Assembly: GCA_017430675.1 (NCBI GenBank)
Contig: JAFRMM010000159.1
Coordinates: forward strand, 1 to 35,793
Direction: 5' to 3'
DNA from: Prevotella sp.
Lineage (GTDB): Bacteria; Bacteroidota; Bacteroidia; Bacteroidales; Bacteroidaceae
Length of the DNA: 35,793 bases
Each line of letters starts with the position of its first letter. The first letter of the stretch is position 1. Positions 26,781-33,240 of this stretch are shown in pieces. The position numbers and the translations under genes are program-made. The notes beneath the pieces were generated by a model that made no database searches, was not told the origin of the DNA, and saw nothing but the letters and a program-made list of their open reading frames with translations.

Positions 26781-28127
26781 ATGAAGAAGATCTTATCCAT
26801 TATTGTTTGTTCAGTTTGCTGCGGTGTTACCGCAGCCCAAACATATACACTTCAGCAGTTGAAGGACTCTGCACTTCACAACAACATCGCCATTCGTAAT
26901 GCACGCCACTCCATCGATGCTGCCCAGCAGCAGCGCAAGGAGGCCTTCACCAAGTATTTCCCAAACATCAGCGGCACTGGCCTGTGGTTCAACGCTAACA
27001 AGGGCATGGCCCAAACAGAGTTGAATCTCTCCGAACAGATTACACCAGAATTAGGCATGGCCCTCGCTCAGTCGCTGCCTACCGAGGCCCTCGCAGCCTT
27101 AGGCAATCCTGTCAGCATCTCGATAATGAAAAACGGTACTATTGCTGGTGTTACTGCCGTACAACCCGTCTTCGCAGGAGGCCAGATTATCAATGGCAAC
27201 AAACTGGCCAAGGTTGGCGAAGACGTAAGCCGTTTGCAATTGCAACTCTCAGAAAATGAGGTAGAGAAACAGACAGAGCAATACTACTGGCAACTCGTCT
27301 CGTTGCAGGAGAAGATGAAGACCATCGAGGCCGTCGAAGCCCTGTTGGCTGACATTTATAAAGATGTGGATGTTGCTGTGAAGGCTGGTGTGGCAATGCG
27401 TAATGACTTGCTACAGGTGCAACTCCGTCAGAACGACGTGGAAAGCCAGAAGGTAAAACTACAAAACGGCATTAGCATCGTTCGTCTGCTGCTGGGCCAA
27501 TACTGCGGACTCAACAACGAACAGTTTAGCGTCAAGAACCCAGAACTCAGGGACGACTTATCGCAGCAGACCATCAAACAGGATTATGACCAGGCTTTGC
27601 AGGGAACTGCTGAATACCAATTGCTGAACAAGCAGGTGGAAGTCACTAAACTGCAGCGCAAGATGGAGGTTGGCAAGAATCTTCCGACTGTGGGAGTGGG
27701 TGCTGGCTATAACTACCATAACCTGATGGAAAACGACCACACCTTCGGCATGATCTTTGCGACGGTCAGCGTGCCGATTTCCGACTGGTGGGGCGGCTCG
27801 CATGCCGTCAAGCGGAAAAAGATAGCCCAGCAGCAAGCCGAAGAACAACTGGCAGATCATGCCGAACTACTGAAGATACGTATGCAGAAGGCGTGGAATG
27901 ATGTAGAAGAGTCGCGCCAACAACAGACTATCGCCAAGCGCGGTATCGACCAGGCTGAGGAAAACCTCCGTCTGAACCGCAATTACTACAAGGCTGGCAC
28001 CTCGAAGATGAGCGACCTGCTCGAAGCCCAACTGCTCTATCAGCAGGCCCTTGACAAGCATACCGATGCCTGTGCCGACTTACAAAACAAGTTGTTGGAG
28101 TACCGTCAGGCTACAGGACAACAATGA
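26781..28127 (+). CDS. TolC-family outer-membrane efflux channel
   Basis: The 448-residue protein has a signal peptide ending near VTAAQ and the two-fold repeated TolC structure: YTLQQLKDSALHNNIAIRNA at the start of the first repeat, long heptad-like helices, and a second repeat around EVTKLQRKMEVGKNLPTVGV. The C-terminal helices (RNYYKAGTSKMSDLLEAQLL) are typical of OEP domains. It closes the RND operon, starting 2 bases after the pump stop codon. An imperfect hairpin follows downstream. Confidence 0.92.
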   Translation: MKKILSIIVCSVCCGVTAAQTYTLQQLKDSALHNNIAIRNARHSIDAAQQQRKEAFTKYFPNISGTGLWFNANKGMAQTELNLSEQITPELGMALAQSLPTEALAALGNPVSISIMKNGTIAGVTAVQPVFAGGQIINGNKLAKVGEDVSRLQLQLSENEVEKQTEQYYWQLVSLQEKMKTIEAVEALLADIYKDVDVAVKAGVAMRNDLLQVQLRQNDVESQKVKLQNGISIVRLLLGQYCGLNNEQFSVKNPELRDDLSQQTIKQDYDQALQGTAEYQLLNKQVEVTKLQRKMEVGKNLPTVGVGAGYNYHNLMENDHTFGMIFATVSVPISDWWGGSHAVKRKKIAQQQAEEQLADHAELLKIRMQKAWNDVEESRQQQTIAKRGIDQAEENLRLNRNYYKAGTSKMSDLLEAQLLYQQALDKHTDACADLQNKLLEYRQATGQQ

Positions 28128-28153
28128 TGATGGTTTCAAAAAAACTTAATTTT

Positions 28154-28181
28154 TCTCCTATATTCAATAGAATATGGGAGA
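28154..28181 (+). terminator. Probable terminator of the RND operon
   Basis: TCTCCTATATT (28154-28164) pairs with AATATGGGAGA (28171-28181), 11 pairs with one G-U wobble, around a 6-base loop. A T-rich stretch (TTATTTATATCTTT) follows, which also carries the next gene's -7 element. Confidence 0.55.
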
Positions 28182-28188
28182 TTATTTA

Positions 28189-28196
28189 TATCTTTG
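28189..28196 (+). promoter_or_regulatory. Promoter -7 element of the GH35-like gene
   Basis: TATCTTTG, 21 bases before the ATG at 28218. A TTG codon inside this element opens the frame 8 codons earlier and is not the real start. Confidence 0.6.
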
Positions 28197-28217
28197 TATC
28201 AGCAAATTACCACAAAA

Positions 28218-29855
28218 ATGAAAAGACTGTCTGTTATTATCACAATCATGATGCTAACCCTGACGGGGTGGGCTCAGGGCGAGCGAATCCTGGGTGGCGA
28301 ACTGAGCAACTCGGCGGCTACGAGTGTGGAGGATATCGATGAGGTGATGCCCCGTATGAAGGCGTTGGGCCTGAACACGGTGCTGGTACCTGCCTACTGG
28401 GAACTTCTTGAGCCGACAGAAGGTAAGTTCGACTACACCCTCATCGACCGCACCATCCAGGAGGCACGGGACCTGCAGTTGAAGGTGGTGTTCCTGTGGT
28501 TTGGCGCATGGAAGAACTCCATGTCGTGCTATGCGCCCTTGTGGTTTAAGCAGGACACCAAACGATTCCCACGGGCGAGGACGCAGCAAGGCAAGCCGCT
28601 GGAGATAGCCAGTTGCTTCTCTGAGAATGTATTCCAAGCAGACAATAAGGCTTTCGGGGCGCTGGTGAAGCATATCAGCGAGACAGGCGGTGACGTGGTG
28701 CCAATGATTCAGGTGGAGAATGAGATAGGTATGCTGGAGGATGCCCGCGACCACTCCCCTTTGGCAGAGGAAATATATCAGAAAGGGGTGCCTCAGGAGT
28801 TGCTCTCCTACTTGAAGAAGAATCAGAAGACGTTGCACCCGTGGCTGAAGCAGCGTTTCCGCGCTGAAGGGAAGAGTTGGACAGAAGTCTTCGGCGACGA
28901 CATCTATACCGACGAGATCTTCATGGCCTACTACTACGCTCAGTATGTTGGACGGCTGTGTGAGACAGCCCGTCGCCATACGCAGATGCCGCTCTACGTA
29001 AATGCGGCGATGAACAGCCGTGGCCGTCAGCCTGGGCAATATCCGTCGGCTGGCCCGTTGGCACATCTCATCGACCTCTGGCATTGTGGCGCTCCACAAC
29101 TGCTCTGTCTGGCTCCGGACATCTACGATACTGGTTTCAAGGGCTGGGCTGACCAATATGCACTCCCAAACAACCGCCTCTTCATCCCGGAAAGCCGCTG
29201 CTGTGAGAACAGCGGCGCCCGTGCGCTCTATGCCTTCGGTGAGCACGATGCCCTCGGCTTCTCGCCCTTCGCTATCGACCAGGCATCACCCCAAGAGACG
29301 GAAAGTGTCACGAAAGCCTACTCCCTTCTACGGCAAGTCTATTCCCTCACTTCTCACCACTCATCCCTCACCTCTTACGGATTGCTCTTCGACCAAGAGG
29401 ATAAGGAACGTATCATCACGGATGACGGCATGTCCATCACCTGTCGCCACTACTTAACGTTGCCTTGGGATCCACGTGGCACTGACGGTTCTACATGGCC
29501 TGAGGGTGGTGTCATCCTGCTTAAACTTGCAAATAACGAGTTCCTTCTTGCAGGAACAGGTGTTGTCGTAGCCTTTGCTTCTGACTACGAGAAGGCTCAC
29601 GAACAACAACAGGAGTTAGGCGAGGACGGTTTCGTCGCTGCAGGTGATAATGCAGGACACAACAAGGCAAAAACAGAATTGTTCAGCGGCTTCCGCAAAG
29701 GTATCGCCAGTGTTGATGAGGTGCGTATCGACGAACAGGGACAGATGCATTGCCTGCGCCGGCTGAATGGCGACCAGGACCATCAGGGCCGTCATGTGCG
29801 CATCGCCTGTGGCGAATGGAAGATCCTGCACGTCCGCCTATACGATTACAGATAA
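28218..29855 (+). CDS. Secreted GH35-like beta-galactosidase (DUF5597 type)
   Basis: The 545-residue protein has a signal peptide ending near GWAQ and a (beta/alpha)8 barrel of the GH35/clan-A type: LNTVLVPAYWELLEPTEGKF, then VPMIQVENEIG with Glu169 as the likely acid/base and RLFIPESR with Glu325 as the likely nucleophile. The last third (about 380-545) is beta-rich and resembles the DUF5597 C-terminal domain of Bacteroidetes GH35-like proteins. It likely removes beta-linked galactose from plant oligosaccharides, though members of this branch are poorly characterised. Residues near 375-387 hold a Ser/Thr/His-rich stretch (LTSHHSSLTS) encoded by a CT-rich repetitive segment, possibly a small inserted repeat. 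The zinc-ribbon gene follows after 79 bases without an evident promoter. Confidence 0.85.
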   Translation: MKRLSVIITIMMLTLTGWAQGERILGGELSNSAATSVEDIDEVMPRMKALGLNTVLVPAYWELLEPTEGKFDYTLIDRTIQEARDLQLKVVFLWFGAWKNSMSCYAPLWFKQDTKRFPRARTQQGKPLEIASCFSENVFQADNKAFGALVKHISETGGDVVPMIQVENEIGMLEDARDHSPLAEEIYQKGVPQELLSYLKKNQKTLHPWLKQRFRAEGKSWTEVFGDDIYTDEIFMAYYYAQYVGRLCETARRHTQMPLYVNAAMNSRGRQPGQYPSAGPLAHLIDLWHCGAPQLLCLAPDIYDTGFKGWADQYALPNNRLFIPESRCCENSGARALYAFGEHDALGFSPFAIDQASPQETESVTKAYSLLRQVYSLTSHHSSLTSYGLLFDQEDKERIITDDGMSITCRHYLTLPWDPRGTDGSTWPEGGVILLKLANNEFLLAGTGVVVAFASDYEKAHEQQQELGEDGFVAAGDNAGHNKAKTELFSGFRKGIASVDEVRIDEQGQMHCLRRLNGDQDHQGRHVRIACGEWKILHVRLYDYR

Positions 29856-29934
29856 TGTATGGAGCCATATTGCCATCATCGACTTAAACAGGACTCTAAG
29901 CCAGAAGAGTACCAGCATCTATTGGGGAGATAGT

Positions 29935-30228
29935 ATGGCTTGGAAACTGAAATATCGCTGTAAGGCCTGTGGCTATGAAGCCGAGGTGTATGAGGGACGT
30001 GGGTTGTTCCGTCAGCAGATTACCCCCATGTCCTGTCCAGATTGTAAGACCATCCAGAACATTGTCGTTGGCGGCATCATAGCCGATGTGGCCCCATCCT
30101 ACCGAAGCGAAGTTGGCCGTCTGTGTTTACAGTGTGGCAGCGATAATATCAGGATATGGGACAGGAAAACCTGTCCTAAGTGTCAGGGAGAAATGGCAGA
30201 TACGGGAGAAAGGGAGTTTTGGACATGA
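29935..30228 (+). CDS. Small protein with two zinc ribbons
   Basis: The 97-residue cytoplasmic protein begins MAWKLKYRCKACGYEAEVYE. It carries four CxxC pairs: Cys9/12, Cys34/37, Cys64/67 and Cys80/83, enough for two zinc-ribbon sites. The frame is open further upstream but the earlier codons overlap the GH35-like gene's end in another frame and show no family features. No TAnnTTTG element was seen in the 79 bases before it, so it may be co-transcribed with the GH35-like gene. Function unknown; a nucleic-acid or protein-binding role is only a guess from the fold. Confidence 0.75.
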   Translation: MAWKLKYRCKACGYEAEVYEGRGLFRQQITPMSCPDCKTIQNIVVGGIIADVAPSYRSEVGRLCLQCGSDNIRIWDRKTCPKCQGEMADTGEREFWT

Positions 30229-30233
30229 AACGA

Positions 30234-30284
30234 TGATGATGGCCAGATACGGCTATCTCGCTGTGGATTTCTTCTTTGCGGATA
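30234..30284 (+). pseudogene. Scrap of a membrane acyltransferase gene
   Basis: In frame with the ATGs at 30234 and 30237 the bases encode RYGYLAVDFFFADM, matching HGYLAVDFFFVLSGF of the acyltransferase at the right edge. Bases 30249-30278 differ from 35590-35619 at only 2 of 30 positions. Similarity stops on both sides, and the Rpn-family gene begins (3' end) 12 bases beyond the last matching base. It is a relic, not a gene. Confidence 0.55.
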
Positions 30285-30289
30285 TGTGT

Positions 30290-31222
30290 TTAAAGGTTGT
30301 CTATTTCTTCTGTGGACAATCCTATGCTTTTTGCAATTACATCAACAGCAACACCATTCTCTTTCAGGCTCTTGGCATTTTTCAGTCTCTCATTCAACTC
30401 GCCTTCAGCCCGTCCTTCTGCCCGTCCTTCTGCCCGTCCTTCTTCACGTCCCTTATTATAGGAAGTTGTAAGAATGCTATAACTATCCCAGTATTCCTTT
30501 TTGCTGGCCACATACTCGGTGCGCTCTTCAGGAGTGAAGCGGGCAACCTCGGCCTGCTCGAACAGACGGGTGAAGATCCGTTCCTGGAGAGCCTTCGGAC
30601 GCTCCAACAAGCGTGCGAGGTTTGACAATGCAAATAGCCATTTGTCGAACATCGTCACAAGTTCTTCCTCTTTCTTGTTGAACTTTGGCATCTCCAGATA
30701 GACGAAGGTCAACTTATCGTAGAATACATGGTTGTCCTCCACGTCTTTCAGTTTGATCTCATGGATCATATTCTCCGAGGGATATTCGTCGTCGGGGAAC
30801 GTGAAATTCAGGATCCCCACCGTATAGACATCCTCCAGGCGATAGTCCCACTTGCCCTTGGGAGCCTGCTCGCGTATGGGGTAGGTGGAGTAGTAGATGC
30901 TGCGGTCCTTGAAGTACTGTTGCTCGGCTTTCTGCATCTCCACGATAATGCGACTGCCGTCAGATAACTGACAATATACATCAAACACGGCCTTGCGGTC
31001 TGTGATGCCCTCACCGAGATGCTCGTTGTTGAGATAGGTGAGGTCGGTGATTTCCGGCTTGTCGTTGAACAGTGCGTTGAGGAAACTGATCAGCAGGTCC
31101 TTGTTCAACTCCGTGCCGAACAACTTCTTGAATCCGAAGTCGGTGTAGGGGTTGATGTACCTCTCGCTGATTTCCACTTCCATTTTCTGTTCTCCTTTTT
31201 TTTGTTCACTGTCTTTTCCCAT
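30290..31222 (-). CDS. Rpn-family recombination-promoting nuclease / putative transposase
   Basis: The complete 310-residue protein is a PD-(D/E)XK nuclease of the Rpn (formerly transposase_31-like) group. YINPYTDFGFKKLFGTELNK is the family start; VFDVYCQLSDG followed by IIVEMQ gives the catalytic Asp and ExQ core. The C-terminal region (about 255-310) has GREEG then three GRAEG-like repeats and ends in a helical domain IAKSIGLSTEEIDNL. Known members cut DNA and promote RecA-independent recombination; whether this one is mobile is not shown. A second in-frame ATG (MEVEISERY) exists 13 codons in. A paralogous copy lies at the left edge in the same orientation. Confidence 0.88.
   Translation of the reverse strand: MGKDSEQKKGEQKMEVEISERYINPYTDFGFKKLFGTELNKDLLISFLNALFNDKPEITDLTYLNNEHLGEGITDRKAVFDVYCQLSDGSRIIVEMQKAEQQYFKDRSIYYSTYPIREQAPKGKWDYRLEDVYTVGILNFTFPDDEYPSENMIHEIKLKDVEDNHVFYDKLTFVYLEMPKFNKKEEELVTMFDKWLFALSNLARLLERPKALQERIFTRLFEQAEVARFTPEERTEYVASKKEYWDSYSILTTSYNKGREEGRAEGRAEGRAEGELNERLKNAKSLKENGVAVDVIAKSIGLSTEEIDNL
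30408..30443. repeat. In-frame 12-bp tandem repeat inside the Rpn-family gene
   Basis: Three perfect copies of GCCCGTCCTTCT (plus strand) encode the repeated Gly-Arg-Ala-Glu of the C-terminal linker. Because the unit is a multiple of three, copy-number slippage would alter linker length without breaking the frame. Confidence 0.85.
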
Positions 31223-31261
31223 AGATTAAGAATTTAGAGGGTTAAACTTTTTTGTCGGGTG

Positions 31262-31269
31262 CAAAGATA
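31262..31269 (-). promoter_or_regulatory. Promoter -7 element of the Rpn-family gene
   Basis: The minus strand reads TATCTTTG, 39 bases before the ATG at 31222, similar to the 42-base distance for the edge copy. Confidence 0.55.
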
Positions 31270-31349
31270 CGTTGTTTTTTCGACTTTGCCAAATGTTTTG
31301 CGAAAAAATGTATCAACGATGTTGCAAACGATCATGGACCAGTCCCTCC

Positions 31350-31535
31350 GATTCTGTCATCAGCGCCCTGGGCGGTTACGATACTTTCAAGTCAAAGGTC
31401 GGCTGGTCTTTCTCCTTGTACTGGTCCAGTACGGAGCACGGTACCAACGGCGCGTTCTACATAGACGAACAAGGTAGTTGGTCCTCCTATGGCAAAGGTA
31501 CCTCGTTGTACGTGAGGTCTTGCTTCGCTTATTAA
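31350..31535 (+). pseudogene. 3' fragment of a secreted protein with a YWSST motif
   Basis: The last 61 codons before the TAA at 31533 encode SALGGYDTFKSK, YWSSTEHGTNGAFYIDEQGS and YGKGTSLYVRSCFAY. YWSSTE...A(W/F)Y...G...YVR is the typical C-terminal end of Bacteroidales and Fibrobacter surface proteins of the DUF1566 / major paralogous domain kind. No signal peptide or N-terminal domain precedes it, and the upstream bases are the Rpn promoter region, so this is the tail of a gene whose 5' part was lost or replaced. Confidence 0.6.
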
Positions 31536-31542
31536 CCTAGGA

Positions 31543-31558
31543 ACTCATTGGGGACGGT
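31543..31558. repeat. GGGGACGG repeat, copy 1
   Basis: ACTCATTGGGGACGGT here and ACTCACTGGGGACGGT at 31905-31920 differ at one of 16 positions. The two copies bracket the repeat-rich interval. Confidence 0.6.
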
Positions 31559-31588
31559 TCTCACTGAGTCCTGAGACCCCACCCCAAA

Positions 31589-31610
31589 CCCCTCCCCTTG
31601 AAGGGAGGGG
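31589..31610. repeat. CCCCTCCC / GGGAGGGG hairpin repeat
   Basis: CCCCTCCC (31589-31596) and GGGAGGGG (31603-31610) form a perfect 8-bp stem with a 6-base loop, preceded by ACCCCACCCCAAA. This is a familiar Bacteroidetes intergenic repeat; it could also act as a transcription barrier. Confidence 0.6.
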
Positions 31611-31640
31611 AGCGGCTGGCGCACAGATATTAAACGGGCA

Positions 31641-31712
31641 ATCACGGGGACAGGTCGTTTGATTCCGTTCAGGATCAAGGACCTGTCCCCTGTGATCGCC
31701 CCCTGTGATCGC
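31641..31712. repeat. GGGGACAG stem-loop with tandem 13-mer
   Basis: ATCACGGGGACAGGTC (31641-31656) pairs with GACCTGTCCCCTGTGAT (31680-31696) with one bulged base, and TTGAT/ATCAA pairing continues inside. The right arm overlaps a perfect tandem duplication of CCCCTGTGATCGC (31687-31699 and 31700-31712). The layout resembles REP-type palindromes. Confidence 0.65.
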
Positions 31713-31775
31713 GTAGATGAACACTCTGGCAGTATCGTTAGGATGATCTATCGCGTGCGCGCGCGTGAATTTCGT

Positions 31776-31895
31776 ATTTGAGGGTGTCAGGGTGTACAAA
31801 TGCCGATAAACACTGGCCTTGGCACCCTGTCACCCTACAAAACAGGGTGCAAAAGCCCTGTACAAAGGCATTTGTACACCCTGACACCCTCAAAT
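31776..31895. repeat. 29-bp perfect inverted repeat with nested hairpin
   Basis: Bases 31776-31804 and 31867-31895 are perfect reverse complements over 29 bases (core GGGTGTCAGGGTGTACAAA). The 62-base interior holds a second palindrome, GCACCCTGT (31822-31830) with ACAGGGTGC (31842-31850). No coding frame is plausible. Confidence 0.8.
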
Positions 31896-31904
31896 GCAAA
31901 AAAA

Positions 31905-31920
31905 ACTCACTGGGGACGGT
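31905..31920. repeat. GGGGACGG repeat, copy 2
   Basis: Second copy of the 16-base repeat, same orientation, 362 bases from the first. Confidence 0.6.
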
Positions 31921-31978
31921 CCTTTCTGTGTATATTGTCGTCACACCACGTTCTGTCGCGGTCTGATCGAGTGCCGTA

Positions 31979-32476
31979 TCACTTCACAATCCGATCAATG
32001 GCCTTGCGGCTCTTGGGCTTTATTTCATCCGCAGCATAGCCCAATGGGATAATCACTGCAGGTTCCTCATTCTCAGGCAAGGCGAACAGATCTTTACACA
32101 AGGCAGCATCGAAATTACAGACCCAGCAGGTAGCCAGTCCCTGTTCCGTGGCAGCCAGACAAAGATGCTCAACGGCAATGGCAATGTCAATATCCCCATG
32201 ATGCTTACCGTCGGCTCTCACCCATTCTTCGTCATGCAGGATTGAGGCAATGATATACATAGGGGCCGTCTTGAACCAGTCGCGATTATAACACTGCTGC
32301 AACAGGGCCTTGTCCTCCTCATTGCTGATGATGTGGAACAACCAGGGCTGTTTGTTCACGGCTGATGGTGCAAGACGGACACACTCCAGGATGTAGTCCA
32401 ACTTCTCCTGTTCAACACTCGTAGGCAGATAATTCCTACAACTGTACCTCGCATTTACTAATTCCAATAAATTCAT
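31979..32476 (-). CDS. Small nitroreductase-family flavoprotein
   Basis: The 165-residue protein is a nitroreductase-family FMN oxidoreductase at the short end of the family. NARYSCRNYL (residues 8-17) gives the phosphate-binding Arg10/Arg14 pair, LAPSAVNKQPWLFHII is the conserved second block, and EHLCLAATEQGLATCWVCNF and VIIPLGYA are typical of the C-terminal half. Cytoplasmic, NAD(P)H-dependent reduction of quinones or nitro-compounds is the general role; the substrate is unknown. Unusually for this window a Shine-Dalgarno-like AGGAGA (minus strand of 32485-32490) lies 8 bases before the ATG, and no TAnnTTTG element was found upstream. It stands alone among repeats. Confidence 0.9.
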   Translation of the reverse strand: MNLLELVNARYSCRNYLPTSVEQEKLDYILECVRLAPSAVNKQPWLFHIISNEEDKALLQQCYNRDWFKTAPMYIIASILHDEEWVRADGKHHGDIDIAIAVEHLCLAATEQGLATCWVCNFDAALCKDLFALPENEEPAVIIPLGYAADEIKPKSRKAIDRIVK

Positions 32477-32886
32477 AGTTCTATTCTCCTATTATTGTTA
32501 CTATTAACCTTCTTGCACACAACAGTGTCAGGAACCGTTTCGAGATGAAGCACACAAGACTAGTCACGGGGACAGACAGTTGGGCCTAAATATACATCCG
32601 TCACCATGTCCTTATGCTGCGAATCCCGGTTTTAATGCCGCCCCTTCTTAAGGGGTTCAAAATCTGTCCCATAATTATAGTTTTTTGTTGGGTCACTTGA
32701 TAAGCAATGCTAATTCTCGGAGCAGCGAGAACCAACATGCTTGCATGATTGGTCGAGTCGTGACGAGAATCAACTATTGTTAAATCTTGGTGCAAATTTA
32801 ACGATAATTCCGTAATTATCACTATCTTTGCAAATAAAATTAAGCGTATTTAGGTTTTACGCGTGAATCTATTTAATAAAATCAAT
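32477..32886. other. 410-base gene-free stretch with palindromes
   Basis: No gene seen. It holds GTCACGGGGACAGACAG near 32564-32579, matched by TCTGTCCC at 32663-32670; a tight hairpin CCCCTT-CTT-AAGGGG at 32641-32655; and a structured zone at 32713-32770 where TTCTCG/CGAGAA, CCAACATGC/GCATGATTGG and ATTCTCG/CGAGAAT can pair in alternative ways. The last 64 bases carry the promoter of the broken GNAT gene. Confidence 0.5.
32823..32830 (+). promoter_or_regulatory. Promoter -7 element of the broken GNAT gene
   Basis: TATCTTTG, 56 bases before the ATG at 32887. The element appears intact although the gene it served is not. Confidence 0.5.
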
Positions 32887-33000
32887 ATGGAATACATCAG
32901 AGTAACGAAAGAGAATTTGGAACAGGAGCATATCTGTTGTGGGTCAAGGGGACAGGCTCTTGACCCGCCTCATAACTGTTTAGATCAATGTCCCCTGTGA
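32887..33000 (+). pseudogene. 5' fragment of a GNAT acetyltransferase, interrupted by a palindromic repeat
   Basis: The first 18 codons, MEYIRVTKENLEQEHICC, match from memory the N-terminus of a GNAT acetyltransferase family common in Bacteroidales and Clostridia, which normally continues for about 250 residues. Here the frame enters a GGGGACAG palindrome after Cys18 and stops at 32998-33000 after 37 residues of unrelated sequence. No downstream part of the same gene is recognisable. Confidence 0.6.
32941..32995. repeat. GGGGACAG palindrome within the GNAT fragment
   Basis: GGGTCAAG (32941-32948) pairs with CTTGACCC (32959-32966); alternatively GGGGACA inside the hairpin pairs with TGTCCCC at 32989-32995. 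It starts exactly where GNAT similarity ends and shares its core with the stem-loop at 31641-31696. Confidence 0.65.
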
Positions 33001-33161
33001 TTTTCCGGTGCCATGGAGCATCGTTTTGCAGAAGAAAAGAGGGACACAGAAGTGACTCTTTGTACACGGATCCAGTAACGTTGTACATTCCGCTCAGTAA
33101 ATGGGGTGAATAAAGTATCCCCGTTTTAGATTTTTTCGCGCGGTAACTATAATAATTCTTA

Positions 33162-33198
33162 AATTTCACAAGTTTGTGAATCACAGACTTGTGAAATT
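33162..33198. promoter_or_regulatory. Palindromic operator-like array before the ATPase
   Basis: AATTTCACAAGT (33162-33173) and ACTTGTGAAATT (33187-33198) are perfect 12-bp inverted repeats. The space between holds TTGTGA (33174-33179), which with TCACAA forms another palindrome, and TCACAG. The right arm covers the -33 element of the ATPase promoter, so a bound protein would block polymerase. It could also be a hairpin of a mobile repeat. Confidence 0.5.
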
Positions 33199-33219
33199 GT
33201 TATCTTCTTACTATCTTTG
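33189..33219 (+). promoter_or_regulatory. Promoter of the ATPase gene
   Basis: TTG (33189-33191) and TATCTTTG (33212-33219) are 20 bases apart. The ATG is 99 bases downstream, the longest leader in the window. Confidence 0.55.
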
Positions 33220-33240
33220 CTGGCAAAAAAATGTGCGAGA

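Larger units (their letters stand above)
31536..31978. other. 443-base gene-free stretch packed with repeats
   Basis: No believable gene is present. The stretch holds two copies of a 16-base GGGGACGG repeat, a C-rich/G-rich hairpin, a long GGGGACAG stem-loop with a tandem 13-mer, and a 29-bp perfect inverted repeat, each listed separately. Confidence 0.7.

Noticed and set aside
28254..29246. Minus-strand open frame of 330 codons across the GH35-like gene
   Set aside because: Antisense shadow; the plus strand carries the catalytic motifs, signal peptide and promoter.
30086..30625. Plus-strand open frame running from the zinc-ribbon gene into the Rpn-family gene
   Set aside because: It is out of frame with the first and antisense to the second; only the short acyltransferase-like piece inside it is meaningful.
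31252..31349. Start of a gene reaching the YWSST tail
   Set aside because: The in-frame codons before 31350 have no signal peptide or domain and overlap the Rpn-family promoter, so only the tail is supported.
32601..32822. Minus-strand open frame of 73 codons
   Set aside because: It crosses several palindromes, has no homology I recognise and no promoter element of its own.
32897..33184. Minus-strand open frame of 95 codons
   Set aside because: It runs antisense across the GNAT fragment, a palindromic repeat and the ATPase operator region; no domain is visible.
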